From assembly GCF_040276065.1 (NCBI RefSeq), contig NZ_JBELOI010000011.1, positions 62,001 to 126,000 on the forward strand: a stretch of DNA of 64,000 nucleotides. The letters run 5' to 3'. How positions within the stretch are numbered: the first letter of the stretch is position 1; each line of letters starts with the position of its first letter. Positions 7,907-16,518 of the stretch are shown here, piece by piece. The notes under the pieces are model-generated. The model did not search any database and was not told the DNA's origin. It saw only the letters and a program-made list of their open reading frames with translations. This DNA is from Castellaniella sp040276065. Lineage in GTDB: Bacteria > Pseudomonadota > Gammaproteobacteria > Burkholderiales > Burkholderiaceae_B. The position numbers were made by a program, and so were the translations under genes.

Positions 7907-8602
7907 ATGATGGCTCTCGAAGACGCTAACGCTCCGCCATTCATGACTGCCGAGCAGCACGTCTATCGGCAATTGAGGGCCGAAATCCTGTCGGGTCGGC
8001 TGGCCGGCGGTATCCGCCTGAACCAGGATGAAATCGCCAAGCGCCTGGGGGTCAGCCGCACGCCGGTGCGCCATGCTCTGCGCCGGTTGGGCAGCGAGGG
8101 GTTCATCACCAACCGGCCGAATTACGGCAGCGTCGTCACCAGCCTGAGCAGCCGGGACATCTTGGAGCTTTTCGAGATGAGGTCCCTGCTCGAGGGGTTC
8201 GCCGCTTCCTGCTCGCTCGCGAACCTGACCGATGCCGACATTGGCGCCCTGCTCGAGATGGCCGAACGGCTAGACGGCCTGTCGCTCACGTCCAGGGAGT
8301 GGCTCAAGAAGCACAACAAGCTGCACAGCACGATCTGCGGCTACGCCAAGCGCCCGATGTTGCAGCAGGCGGCCTGGGAGCTGCAGCAACGCACTGAACC
8401 TTACGTCAGGCTCTACCTGAGCGATAAAAAAGATACCGGCAGCAAAAGGCATCGGCACATCACGCTGATCAATACCTTATCGAGGAGGAACACCGAGGAG
8501 GTGGAGCAAGTCATGCGGATGCACGTCATGTCGTCGGCGCGCGGCGTGATCGATCTCCTGGCCTCACAGGAAATCCGGGCCGCCCATGACAAGCATCCCT
8601 GA
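7907..8602 (+). CDS. GntR-family transcriptional regulator, FCD subfamily
   Basis: This 231-residue DNA-binding repressor/activator has an N-terminal winged helix (AEQHVYRQLRAEILSGRL...LNQDEIAKRLGVSRTPVRHALRRLGSEGFI, ~15-70) and an all-helical FCD ligand-binding domain (DILELFEMRSLLEGFAA... to the C-terminus). The FCD metal/ligand site normally uses Asp and His residues in the helices; candidate His residues are at KKHNKLHSTI, KRHRHI and MHVM. It lies directly upstream of hyuA, on the same strand, and is the obvious local regulator of the hyuAB-ABC block. It starts with two consecutive ATGs (7907, 7910). Confidence 0.9.
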   Translation: MMALEDANAPPFMTAEQHVYRQLRAEILSGRLAGGIRLNQDEIAKRLGVSRTPVRHALRRLGSEGFITNRPNYGSVVTSLSSRDILELFEMRSLLEGFAASCSLANLTDADIGALLEMAERLDGLSLTSREWLKKHNKLHSTICGYAKRPMLQQAAWELQQRTEPYVRLYLSDKKDTGSKRHRHITLINTLSRRNTEEVEQVMRMHVMSSARGVIDLLASQEIRAAHDKHP

Positions 8603-8632
8603 GCCGGTCCCGCCCGCGACGGTACTCTCGCC

Positions 8633-8655
8633 TGCGTCAACGCAGGGTTGACGCA
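8633..8655. promoter_or_regulatory. 9-bp inverted repeat between gntR and hyuA
   Basis: TGCGTCAAC (8633-8641) and GTTGACGCA (8647-8655) form a perfect inverted repeat with a 5-bp spacer, 31 bp after the gntR stop. It is not followed by a T-run, so it is either a weak terminator-type hairpin or a regulator-binding site ahead of hyuA. Confidence 0.4.
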
Positions 8656-8803
8656 AAACCCTCCAACCAGTCCGAGGCCGGATGGGCCCGGGCGGCATTC
8701 ACTGAATACAGTCTCTGCAGTAGATCGTCGAAGCAATCTTGTTGGTTGATGACTGAGGCCGATCGTCTGTCGGCCGGGTCGATTATTCCAGGGAAATGAT
8801 GGT

Positions 8804-10831
8804 ATGAACTCAGATGAGAATTTCAGGATTGGCGTGGATATCGGCGGGACCTTCACGGACATCACGCTGATGGACGCGGGCGGTGCGCTCGTCATGCTAA
8901 AGACGCCGTCCACGCCCAGCGCACCCGCCCGCGGGGTGGTCCGGGGCATCACCGAGATCCTGCAAAAGGCCGGCCGCAGGCCCGAGAATTGCCTCGACTT
9001 CGTCCATGGGTCGACCATCGGTGTCAACACGATCATCCGCCGTGATGGCGCTTGTGTCGGCCTGCTGATGACCAGTGGGTTCGAGGACATCCTGGAGCTT
9101 GCGCGCTGCAAGATGCCCAACCCCTTCAGCTTGTTTTCCTCGCGGCCCCTGCCGCTCATCCGGCGCAACTTCGTCAGAGGTATCCGCGAGCGCATCAACG
9201 GCAGTGGCCAGGTGGTCACCGCGCTCGATCCGGCGCAGCTAGAGGCGGCGGCCCGTCAACTGATGGAGCAGGGCGCCGAGCAACTGGCGATCTCGTTCCT
9301 GCATGCGTATCGCAATCCCGTCCACGAGCGGCAGGCCCGTGATTTCCTGGCACAGAAGTTCCCCTCGCTGAACATCACGATTTCCAGCGACATTTGGCCG
9401 CAGATACGAGAGTACGAGCGCACCACAGTGCTGACCATGAACAGCTACATCGCGTCGCGCGTGACGCAGTACCTGAACGAACTGAATGCCGAGAAAGGCA
9501 GGATCGGCCTGCATTGCCCGTTCTATATGACCAGCTCGAACGGCGGGCTGGTGCCCTTGCAGCACGCCATCGAACAGCCCATCAAGACGCTGCTGTCGGG
9601 CCCGTCCTCGGGCGTGACCGCCACCCTGCAGCTCATGAAAGACTGCGCCATCGACCGCGCGATCACGATGGACATCGGCGGCACCAGCGCCGACATCTGC
9701 GTGCTGGACGGCCATCACGTGCCGTATGCGTGGGACCAGGAGGTCGCCGGCCTACCCATCATGCTGCCCAGTGTCGACGTCTCGTCGATCGGCTCGGGCG
9801 GCGGGTCGATCGCCTACATCGACAACCTGGGCCTGCTGAAGGTGGGGCCGCAAAGCGCGGGGGCCGACCCGGGGCCGGTGGCCTACGATCTCCAGGGCAC
9901 CGAGCCGACCCTCACCGACGCCTACTTGGTTGATGGCTACATCGATCCAGACAATTTCCTCGGGGGCGAGCTGGCGCTGCGCACCGACTTGTCCTATACG
10001 GCCATTGGCGAGCTCGGCAAGCGGCTGCGGCTATCGCCGGAAGCGGTGGCCGACGGCATCATCAAGATCTCTACCTCCAACCTGGTTGCGGAGATCAGCC
10101 GGCTGGCCGCCAAGAAGGGCCTGGATATCCGCGATTTCATCATGGTGCCCTATGGCGGGGCCGGTGCCACCCAGGCCTGCTTCGCGGCCGACGAACTGCA
10201 CATCAAGAAGATCGTCATCCCGCCGACGCCCGGCACCTTCAGCGCCATCGGGGCGATTTTGTCGGATTTCCGGCTCGACTACGTAAAGAACCTGTTTTCG
10301 CCCTTCAACAAGCTGGACCATGCGGTGGTGCACGACTGGTTCCGGGAAATCGAGATGCGCGGCCGTGCGACCCTGAAGGATTCGCTTGACGTGGTCACGG
10401 AGATCGCGGTCATCCGCGCGGTCGGTGTCCGGTATCAGGGTCAGGGCTTCGAGGTCCCGGTCACCTTCGAGCACATCGACGACATCCCCCGGCTCTTTGC
10501 CGAGGAATACAGCCGCCTGTACGGACCGCGACTCGATGATGGGCCGCTGGAGGTCATCAGCCTGCGGGGCACCGTCGTCGGCGTGCGGCGAAAGCCTGGG
10601 TTGACGGTGATGCGCCAGGACACCGGCGAGGCCCAGGGCGCGAAGCGCAAGATCATCACGAACGGCCAGGTGATCGAGTGTCCGGCCTACCGGCGCCAGG
10701 CACTGGGGTCCGGTTGGCGGGGCATGGGGCCCTTTGTGATCGACCAGGCCGATACCACTATCGTCGTCACGCATGGCTGGCGCGCCCACGTGGACGCTGC
10801 CGCCGTGATCCATCTGGAAAAGGAGTTCTGA
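8804..10831 (+). CDS. hyuA: Hydantoinase/oxoprolinase family protein, HyuA (ATP-binding) subunit
   Basis: This 675-residue protein belongs to the ASKHA-fold hydantoinase A/oxoprolinase family. It has the N-terminal nucleotide-binding motif FRIGVDIGGTFTDITLMD (~7-24), the second motif AITMDIGGTSADICVLD (~285-301) and the glycine-rich IGSGGGSIAYID and PYGGAGATQA segments. Members couple ATP hydrolysis to opening of cyclic amides (5-oxoproline, N-methylhydantoin, caprolactam) or to carboxylation of ketones. The subgroup cannot be fixed by eye. It is followed by hyuB with 1 bp between stop and start, so the two are translated together as a heteromer. A GntR regulator lies upstream and an ABC importer downstream. 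Confidence 0.9.
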   Translation: MNSDENFRIGVDIGGTFTDITLMDAGGALVMLKTPSTPSAPARGVVRGITEILQKAGRRPENCLDFVHGSTIGVNTIIRRDGACVGLLMTSGFEDILELARCKMPNPFSLFSSRPLPLIRRNFVRGIRERINGSGQVVTALDPAQLEAAARQLMEQGAEQLAISFLHAYRNPVHERQARDFLAQKFPSLNITISSDIWPQIREYERTTVLTMNSYIASRVTQYLNELNAEKGRIGLHCPFYMTSSNGGLVPLQHAIEQPIKTLLSGPSSGVTATLQLMKDCAIDRAITMDIGGTSADICVLDGHHVPYAWDQEVAGLPIMLPSVDVSSIGSGGGSIAYIDNLGLLKVGPQSAGADPGPVAYDLQGTEPTLTDAYLVDGYIDPDNFLGGELALRTDLSYTAIGELGKRLRLSPEAVADGIIKISTSNLVAEISRLAAKKGLDIRDFIMVPYGGAGATQACFAADELHIKKIVIPPTPGTFSAIGAILSDFRLDYVKNLFSPFNKLDHAVVHDWFREIEMRGRATLKDSLDVVTEIAVIRAVGVRYQGQGFEVPVTFEHIDDIPRLFAEEYSRLYGPRLDDGPLEVISLRGTVVGVRRKPGLTVMRQDTGEAQGAKRKIITNGQVIECPAYRRQALGSGWRGMGPFVIDQADTTIVVTHGWRAHVDAAAVIHLEKEF

Positions 10832-10832
10832 A

Positions 10833-12848
10833 ATGAAAGTCGAGAACCCGATCGAGCTGTCAATCTTCAACAACATGGTGGGTGCGATTGCAGAGGAAAT
10901 GTGCGCCATCGTGGAGCGTACGGCCTACACGACCTTCATCAAGGAAACCAATGATTTCGGTGCCGCGCTGGCCACCCCGCAGGGCCTGTTCTTCGGTTAC
11001 CCGCGCAAGGCGGGCACCACCTCCCAGCTCGCCGGCGACATCAGCGATGCCATCAAGTGGGTGGACGAATGGCGTGAGGGCGATATTGTCCTTACCAACG
11101 ACCCCTTCGCCACGGGCGCCATGGTCACCCACCTGCCTGACCTGACCCTGCTCGCTCCTATTTTCTTCGAGGGCGAGATCGTGGCTTACTGCTGGGGCTT
11201 CATCCACTCCTCGGACGTGGGCGGGCGCGTGCCGGGCAGCGTCGCGCCCTCGAACCAGGAGATATACCAGGAGGGCCTGCGCATCCCGCCGACCAAGCTG
11301 TACCGCGCCGGCGAACTGAACAAGGATCTGTTCGACATCCTCGAAGCCAACGTCAGGATTCCCTACCAGGTGTGGGGCGACCTGAAGGCCCTGATGTCGG
11401 CTTTTCACGTTGCCAAGCGCCGGCTGATGGACCTGTTCAGGAAAAACGGCCTGGCCAGGTCCAAGGCCTTGATTCAAGAATCCATGGATTACGCCGAGGC
11501 CAAGGCACGTCACGTCTTCTCTGAAATTCCCGACGGGACCTACCGCTTCTGGGACTATATCGAGGATGACCTCGTTTCCGACAATCCAGTGCGCATAGAC
11601 CTGGCCCTGACCATCGAGGGTAGCAGCGTGCATCTGGACTACAGTGGCACTGATCCGCAGATCCTGGCGTCTTTCAACATTATCAGCGCCAGCAAGCCGC
11701 ATCAGTGGCTGACACAGGGCATGGTCCACTACTTGCTGAGCAACGACCCGACCATCCCCGCCAATGGCGCCATCAAGCGACCCATCCGGGTCACCGCACC
11801 GGCGGGTTGCCTGCTCAACGCCGTCCTGCCGGCAGCCACAGGCTCGCGGATCACCACGGCCCTGAAGCTGATGGACATCACGATGGGCGCATTGGCGCAG
11901 GCCGTGCCCAAGAACGTGCCGGCCGCGGGCTCGGGTAACGGCATGCTGGGCGTGCTCGCGATGCCCGACGTCGTCAATGGCGGCAAAAAGGTGAACGTCT
12001 ATCCGGTGCTGATCGGCGGCTCGGGCGGGCGCGCTGAATCGGACGGATATGACGGCACCAACGCCACGTTTGCATTCCTGCGCAACACGCCCATCGAAGC
12101 CATCGAATCGGAAATGGACATCTTGGTGCACGAATACCGCTACGTGCCGGATTCGGGCGGCCCAGGAGAATTCCGCGGCGGGCTGGGGGTGGGGCTCAAG
12201 CTTGAGGCGCTGTTGCCCGAAACCAGCTTCGCGATGCGTGGTATGGGCCGCACCCGCTTCGCGCCCTGGGGCGTTCACGGTGGCGAGTGCGGCGCCAAGA
12301 CCAAGCTGGCTCTACTGAATGAAGGCAAGCCGAACGAGACCGCCATCCCGAAGCTCGACATCCTGCGCCTGGATCGCGACGACACCCTGACGCTGTCGAG
12401 CTCTGGCGGCGGGGGCTATGGTGATCCTAGGCGACGGGCGCTGGCGGCCATTGCCGACGACCTCAAGTTCGGTTTCATCACCCGTGAGCAGGCCGAGCGC
12501 GTCTATGGCGTCGTGTTCGACCCTACGACGGGCGACATCGACCGCACGCGATCCGAGCGCAACCGGCTGTCGGGGGCGGCGCCGGACGCCACCGGGGACC
12601 CGCGCTATGCCTATGGCGTGGATCGCGAGGCCTACGACCGCCTGTGGACACCGGAAAGCCGGCAGGCGCTGCTGCAGATACTGGATTCTTTGGCGATCTT
12701 GCAGCGCTCCTACGTCAAGAACATGATCATGGACATGGCCACTGCCCTGAGTCGGGAGCGCTCCCTGGCCGCCATCGGCGGCGAGCAGATCCGCGAATGC
12801 TGGGACACGGTTCGGCTACGGCTGGGAGAACAGCCGGAAACCGCCTGA
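10833..12848 (+). CDS. hyuB: Hydantoinase/oxoprolinase family protein, HyuB subunit, C-terminally extended
   Basis: This is the catalytic partner of HyuA, 671 residues. The family hallmarks are near the N-terminus (IFNNMVGAIAEEMCAIVERTAYTTFIKE...NDFGAAL), in the centre (YSGTDPQILASFN; AATGSRITTALKLMDI) and in the late glycine-rich part (SSSGGGGYGDP...YGVVFDP, ~525-560). Typical HyuB proteins end soon after this last region; here about 95 further residues follow, largely helical and charged. A strong AGGAG Shine-Dalgarno lies just before the start. The exact cyclic amide or ketone substrate is unknown. Confidence 0.9.
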   Translation: MKVENPIELSIFNNMVGAIAEEMCAIVERTAYTTFIKETNDFGAALATPQGLFFGYPRKAGTTSQLAGDISDAIKWVDEWREGDIVLTNDPFATGAMVTHLPDLTLLAPIFFEGEIVAYCWGFIHSSDVGGRVPGSVAPSNQEIYQEGLRIPPTKLYRAGELNKDLFDILEANVRIPYQVWGDLKALMSAFHVAKRRLMDLFRKNGLARSKALIQESMDYAEAKARHVFSEIPDGTYRFWDYIEDDLVSDNPVRIDLALTIEGSSVHLDYSGTDPQILASFNIISASKPHQWLTQGMVHYLLSNDPTIPANGAIKRPIRVTAPAGCLLNAVLPAATGSRITTALKLMDITMGALAQAVPKNVPAAGSGNGMLGVLAMPDVVNGGKKVNVYPVLIGGSGGRAESDGYDGTNATFAFLRNTPIEAIESEMDILVHEYRYVPDSGGPGEFRGGLGVGLKLEALLPETSFAMRGMGRTRFAPWGVHGGECGAKTKLALLNEGKPNETAIPKLDILRLDRDDTLTLSSSGGGGYGDPRRRALAAIADDLKFGFITREQAERVYGVVFDPTTGDIDRTRSERNRLSGAAPDATGDPRYAYGVDREAYDRLWTPESRQALLQILDSLAILQRSYVKNMIMDMATALSRERSLAAIGGEQIRECWDTVRLRLGEQPETA

Positions 12849-12875
12849 TCAAGACTCTTTGATGACCGGGTCCCG

Positions 12876-13694
12876 ATGGGGCCCATGAATGGTCGGGAAC
12901 CCAACGCGATGAAAAGAAAGGTTCTAGCAAAGCGCTTGTCTCATTCGGGCCAGATTGTCCTGTCGTTGGTCCTCGCCGCCGTGATCTGGGAGGTGATGGG
13001 ACGGTTCGTCGTCGTCAGCCCGTTGCTGTTCGTGCCCCTGTCCGAGGTGATTGCCCGAGGCATCGAGCTGTGGGAGGCGGGCGAGCTGCAGTTGCACGTC
13101 TGGATCAGCTTTATCGAATTCCTCGGCGGCTATTCCCTGGCCGCCTTGGTGGGCATCCTGCTCGGCGGTCTGCTCGGCAGCTCGATGCGGCTGCGGACCC
13201 TGTTCGAGCCCTGGGTGTCGATGTTGTATTCCACGCCCGTGATTGCGTTGGGTCCACTGTTCATCCTCTGGCTGGGGATCGGGGTTGGCTCGAAGGTCGC
13301 CATCATCTTTTTGACCTCGGTATTCCCCATCCTCATCAACACCTCCATCGGGCTGGTGACGACCGACAAGACGCTGCTGGAGGTGGCACGCTCCTGTGGC
13401 GCGACCGGCCTGCAGCTGTTCTGGAAGGTGCGCATGCCATCGGCGATTCCCTACGTCATCGGCGGCCTGCGCCTGGGCGTGGCCAGGGCACTGGTGGGGG
13501 TGGTGGTCGCGGAGCTGTTCGGCGCCCGAGCGGGAATCGGCTTCATGATCATGAACTCGACGCAAAGCTTCGATACCGCCTCGCTGTACGTGGGCGTGCT
13601 CATCTTGGCCGTGGCGGGGGTGACTTCCGTCGGCCTGCTGAAACTCCTGGAAGAGAAGATCACCCCGTGGCGCATGACCGGAGAAGACGAATGA
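12876..13694 (+). CDS. ABC transporter permease, NitT/TauT (SsuC/TauC) type
   Basis: This inner-membrane permease of about 272 residues has six predicted hydrophobic segments and a BPD-type permease core. The EAA-like loop (EVARSCGATGLQLFWKVRMPSAIPYVIGGLRLGVARAL) contacts the ATPase. It begins 27 bp after hyuB and ends in an ATGA overlap with the ATPase gene, so it belongs to the hyu operon. In-frame ATGs at 12876, 12885 and 12909 are all possible; 12909 starts nearest the basic N-terminal segment. The substrate is presumably the compound handled by HyuAB. Confidence 0.88.
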   Translation: MGPMNGREPNAMKRKVLAKRLSHSGQIVLSLVLAAVIWEVMGRFVVVSPLLFVPLSEVIARGIELWEAGELQLHVWISFIEFLGGYSLAALVGILLGGLLGSSMRLRTLFEPWVSMLYSTPVIALGPLFILWLGIGVGSKVAIIFLTSVFPILINTSIGLVTTDKTLLEVARSCGATGLQLFWKVRMPSAIPYVIGGLRLGVARALVGVVVAELFGARAGIGFMIMNSTQSFDTASLYVGVLILAVAGVTSVGLLKLLEEKITPWRMTGEDE

Positions 13695-14494
13695 AGGTGG
13701 AAAAGCTGGTGACAGAGCGGCTCTGCAAGAGCTACACCAAGCAGGATGTCAAGCTGGAGGTGCTGCGCGACATTTCGCTCTCGGTCAGGGATGGCGAGTT
13801 CGTCAGCATCGTCGGGGCGTCGGGTTGCGGCAAGACGACCTTCCTGCGCCTGGTCGACGGCCTCATCACGCCCACCTCCGGTTCCGTGAGAGTCGATGGC
13901 AGAGAGGTCACCCTGCCTGGCAAGGAGATGGCTTTCGTCTTCCAGCAGGACGGGCTATTCCCCTGGCGCACGGTGCTCAACAACACCGTGCTTGGCCCAG
14001 AACTGCAAGGCCGCTCGCGCCGCGAATACAAGGAGCAGGCGCGTCAGATCCTGAAGCTGGTCGGCCTGGCGGGGTTCGAGAATCACTACCCCCATGAGCT
14101 TTCGGGAGGCATGCGCCAGCGTGTGAACATTGGCCGGGCGCTGGCGATCGGTGCCGACATCCTGCTCATGGACGAACCCTTTGCAGCACTGGATGCGCAG
14201 ACGCGCACCATCATGCAGGACGAACTGATCCGGATTTGGCGCGAGACGAAGAAGACGGTGTTGTTTGTGACGCACCAGTTGGAGGAGGCCGTGTATCTGT
14301 CGGATCGGGTCTTCGTCTTCACCGCCCGTCCAGGGCGGCTCAAGGAGATCATCGAGATTGATCTACCCCGGCCGCGCAGCCTGGACATCAAGTGGACGAA
14401 GGAGTTCGTGGATTACACGAACCACATATGGACTTCCATCGAGGAGGAAGTGCGGATGGGCATTGGACTTGAAATCGAGAAGGGCATCAACTGA
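13691..14494 (+). CDS. ABC transporter ATP-binding protein, NitT/TauT (SsuB/TauB) type
   Basis: This 267-residue cytoplasmic ATPase powers the hyu-linked importer. Visible motifs are Walker A GASGCGKTT, Q-loop FQQDGLFPW, signature LSGGMRQR, Walker B ILLMDEPF and the switch His in FVTHQLEEA. The ATG at 13691 overlaps the permease stop (ATGA), indicating coupled translation. The substrate-binding protein gene follows 24 bp downstream, completing permease-ATPase-SBP. Confidence 0.93.
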   Translation: MKVEKLVTERLCKSYTKQDVKLEVLRDISLSVRDGEFVSIVGASGCGKTTFLRLVDGLITPTSGSVRVDGREVTLPGKEMAFVFQQDGLFPWRTVLNNTVLGPELQGRSRREYKEQARQILKLVGLAGFENHYPHELSGGMRQRVNIGRALAIGADILLMDEPFAALDAQTRTIMQDELIRIWRETKKTVLFVTHQLEEAVYLSDRVFVFTARPGRLKEIIEIDLPRPRSLDIKWTKEFVDYTNHIWTSIEEEVRMGIGLEIEKGIN

Positions 14495-14518
14495 CGAAAA
14501 CTACGACTTTGGAGAGAC

Positions 14519-15487
14519 ATGATGAAAACGGGAATCACCACCAAGTGGGTCCATTTAATCTCTGCAGCCTCATTGTTGGCCTTTGGCCCGCTGGCATTCG
14601 GCCAGACGAAGCCCATCGTGGCGAGCATCAACGCCAACATCGGCCTGTACTGGCCGCAGCTGGCCGCCAACGAGCGCCAGGGCTCGTTGCCGGCGGATTC
14701 GAAGTTCGACATGGTCCTGGTCGGCAATGCGGCCCAGCAGTTGCAGCAGTTGGTCGGCGGCTCGCTGGATATCGCCTATACCAACTGCGACCTCGCGATG
14801 AAGGCGAAGGACAAGGGCGGGGACGTCGTCATCGTGGGCGGCGCGGTCAACATCTATCCCTACACCATCATGTCGGCCCCCGATGTTCACCAGCCGAAGG
14901 ATCTGGTCGGGAAGAAGGCCATCCTGCCGTTCAAGACCTCGCTCCTGACCCTGTTCCTGAACCAGTGGCTGCAGGAAAACGGCGTGGACCCGTCCCAGGT
15001 CGATGAGGTGTTCGACGGCGCCACGCCTAATCGGTACGCGGCCCTCAAAAATGGCATCGTGGCGGCCGCCGTGGTGTCCCAGCCGTTCGATTTCCGGGCC
15101 AAGGAGGAAGGCTTCAACAAGTTCTTCAGCTATTCGAAAATCGGCGAGTTCGGCTTCACGTGCGCGGTCGTGAACAGCGGCTGGGCGCACGAGAACGCCG
15201 ACAAGCTGCGCAGGCACCTGAAAGTCATGGCCGACATTACGGACTGGCTCTACGACCCCAAGAACAAGGATGAAGCGGTCGCCATCCTGACCAAGGTTTC
15301 CAAGCAGCCCGAGCCCCTGGTCGTCGAGACCTATGATTACTATTTCAATGAGCTCAAGCCCTTTTCCAAGGGGATGAAGGTCACCAAGGTGGGCCTGGAA
15401 AAGCTGATGGGAGTCCTGAAGGACAACGGCGATATTGACAAAAAGTGGCAGATGGCCGATTTCATCGATGAGAGCTACTTGCCGTAG
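14519..15487 (+). CDS. ABC transporter substrate-binding protein, NitT/TauT type
   Basis: This periplasmic solute-binding protein of 322 residues has a signal peptide (MMKTGITTKWVHLISAASLLAFGPLAFG, probable cleavage after FG at ~28/29). The two-lobe SsuA/THI5-like fold shows in segments such as LVGGSLDIAYTNCDLAMKAK and LVGKKAILPFKTSLLTLFLNQWL. The Shine-Dalgarno is GGAGAG. It is the last gene of the gntR-hyuAB-ABC block and should determine which compound the system imports. Sequence inspection alone does not show the ligand. Confidence 0.9.
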   Translation: MMKTGITTKWVHLISAASLLAFGPLAFGQTKPIVASINANIGLYWPQLAANERQGSLPADSKFDMVLVGNAAQQLQQLVGGSLDIAYTNCDLAMKAKDKGGDVVIVGGAVNIYPYTIMSAPDVHQPKDLVGKKAILPFKTSLLTLFLNQWLQENGVDPSQVDEVFDGATPNRYAALKNGIVAAAVVSQPFDFRAKEEGFNKFFSYSKIGEFGFTCAVVNSGWAHENADKLRRHLKVMADITDWLYDPKNKDEAVAILTKVSKQPEPLVVETYDYYFNELKPFSKGMKVTKVGLEKLMGVLKDNGDIDKKWQMADFIDESYLP

Positions 15488-15541
15488 GCGGCCGGCTCCG
15501 AACGGGCGGCCTGGCATCCCATCAGCGGCGCGTGCATTCAA

Positions 15542-15566
15542 AGCTGGCGTGCCAGTGACGCCAGCT
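15542..15566 (+). terminator. Hairpin after the hyu/ABC operon, possible terminator
   Basis: AGCTGGCGT and ACGCCAGCT form a perfect 9-bp stem with a 7-nt loop, 54 bp after the substrate-binding-protein stop. There is no T-run, so termination would be inefficient or Rho-assisted. Confidence 0.4.
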
Positions 15567-15734
15567 GAATGACTCCGCAAGCCCCAAAGACATGGATGCC
15601 AGGCTGGAATGTGCATCCCCTGAAGGGGCAGGATCTGGAAGGCCACTGGTCTGCCAGGGTCAGCGGGAACTACTGGCTCAAGATTGAAAGAGGGTGGGGT
15701 GTATAAATGGTCCATACTTTTTGACGGAGCCACA

Positions 15735-16004
15735 ATGAAATTCATCCTCGCCGCGATCCCGCTCGTGCTGCTTGCCGCCTGCCAGTCGCCAACCGCAGGC
15801 CTGCTTGAGAACCCGGATCTGTGCAAGGCGGGCGCGAGGCAGAGCCTGGTCGGGACACCGATATCGAGCCTGGATCAGTCCGCGCTGCCGAAGCTCTCGC
15901 GAGTCATCCATCCCAAGTCGGCAGTCACGATGGACTACCGTCAGGACCGGCTGAACGTGTACGTGGGCGAAGATGGGAAGATCGAAAAAGTGACGTGCGG
16001 GTAG
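15735..16004 (+). CDS. Peptidase inhibitor I78-family lipoprotein
   Basis: This small secreted protein of 89 residues has a lipoprotein signal (MKFILAAIPLVLLAAC, lipobox LAAC, acylated Cys16). The mature part ends with a conserved pattern typical of the I78 (Inhibitor_I78) family: SRVIHPKSAVTMDYRQDRLNVYV...GKIEKVTCG. Family members are small serine-protease-inhibitor-like envelope proteins. The ATG at 15735 is preceded by GGAG and begins the signal peptide; the in-frame ATG at 15684 would put 17 hydrophilic residues before it and is unlikely. It appears monocistronic. Confidence 0.85.
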   Translation: MKFILAAIPLVLLAACQSPTAGLLENPDLCKAGARQSLVGTPISSLDQSALPKLSRVIHPKSAVTMDYRQDRLNVYVGEDGKIEKVTCG

Positions 16005-16174
16005 GGTGAGGCTTGTTGGGCGCGTAGTTCCCGTTCGCGGTCTGCCGCCCATTGGATGCGTCACGTCGATTGGGAGATAGGCCGCTGTCGCGGACGATTT
16101 TTCCGTGAACGCGGAATTTGATCTGGGCGCGGCAGCCGTACGGTGATTTCTGTATGGATGCCATGGAATTGTTT
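16005..16174. other. Gene-free stretch between the I78 lipoprotein and tRNA-Leu (first part)
   Basis: The whole 16005-16313 gap (309 bp) holds no convincing gene in either direction. It contains the TGGGGCCA repeat cluster annotated separately, then an AT-rich stretch up to the 3' end of the tRNA. None of the translated frames shows integrase or other recognisable motifs. Confidence 0.5.
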
Positions 16175-16205
16175 TGGGGCCAGACGTGGGGCCATTTTGG
16201 GGCCA
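16175..16205. repeat. Three direct TGGGGCCA repeats near tRNA-Leu
   Basis: TGGGGCCA occurs at 16175-16182, 16187-16194 and 16198-16205, spaced 12 and 11 bp start to start, that is, about one helical turn apart. The cluster lies about 110 bp beyond the 3' end of tRNA-Leu. Helically phased 8-bp repeats beside a tRNA 3' end resemble arm-type sites of tyrosine-integrase attachment regions or an operator array. No integrase gene remains. Confidence 0.6.
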
Positions 16206-16313
16206 AAGGGTTAAAAAACCCGATGTCAGGCTATCAAGCAGCTCCAGGGATATCTCGTAACCCACTGATTTTGCTGAATATTGATGTTATGCTGTCAGCT
16301 ATATTAAGATCAG

Positions 16314-16398
16314 TGGTGCGAACGGAGAGACTCGAACTCTCATACCTTGCGGCGCCAGAACCTAAATCTGGTGCGTCTACCAATTCCGCCACGTTCGC
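16314..16398 (-). tRNA. tRNA-Leu (anticodon UAG)
   Basis: The minus strand folds as an 85-nt class II tRNA. The acceptor stem is GCGAACG/CGTTCGC with discriminator A and an encoded CCA (16314-16316). It has a D-loop with TTGGTAGAC, the anticodon stem CCAGA/TCTGG around loop TTTAGGT giving anticodon TAG, the variable arm CGCCGCAAGGT and a T-arm with GTTCGAGTC. The long variable arm and anticodon identify leucine (CUN codons). It is divergent from tig. Confidence 0.97.
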
Positions 16399-16412
16399 AC
16401 GGCAAGCCGAGT

Positions 16413-16418
16413 ATTATA
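16413..16418 (-). promoter_or_regulatory. -10 element of the tRNA-Leu promoter
   Basis: A perfect TATAAT on the minus strand lies 15 bp before the tRNA 5' end, followed by a short discriminator. The -35 region is GC-rich and does not match consensus well. Confidence 0.6.
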
Positions 16419-16518
16419 ACGGGATTTCCCCGGGCTCCCGGGGTGGCCGCGAGCAGTCCCCGTTTCCGTTAAAATACCTCGCTTACCGTCTAAATTCTCT
16501 ATCTCAAATAGGTTCCTA

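Noticed and set aside
10860..12278. 472-codon minus-strand frame opposite hyuB
   Set aside because: It is antisense to a gene with full family motifs and shows no domain-like pattern or ribosome-binding site.
15684..15734. Upstream start for the I78 lipoprotein
   Set aside because: It would place 17 polar residues before the lipoprotein signal; the ATG at 15735 has GGAG upstream and begins the signal peptide.
16005..16313. Possible integrase gene remnant next to tRNA-Leu
   Set aside because: None of the six frames shows the R-H-R-Y integrase signature or other recognisable segments; only the repeat cluster is reported.
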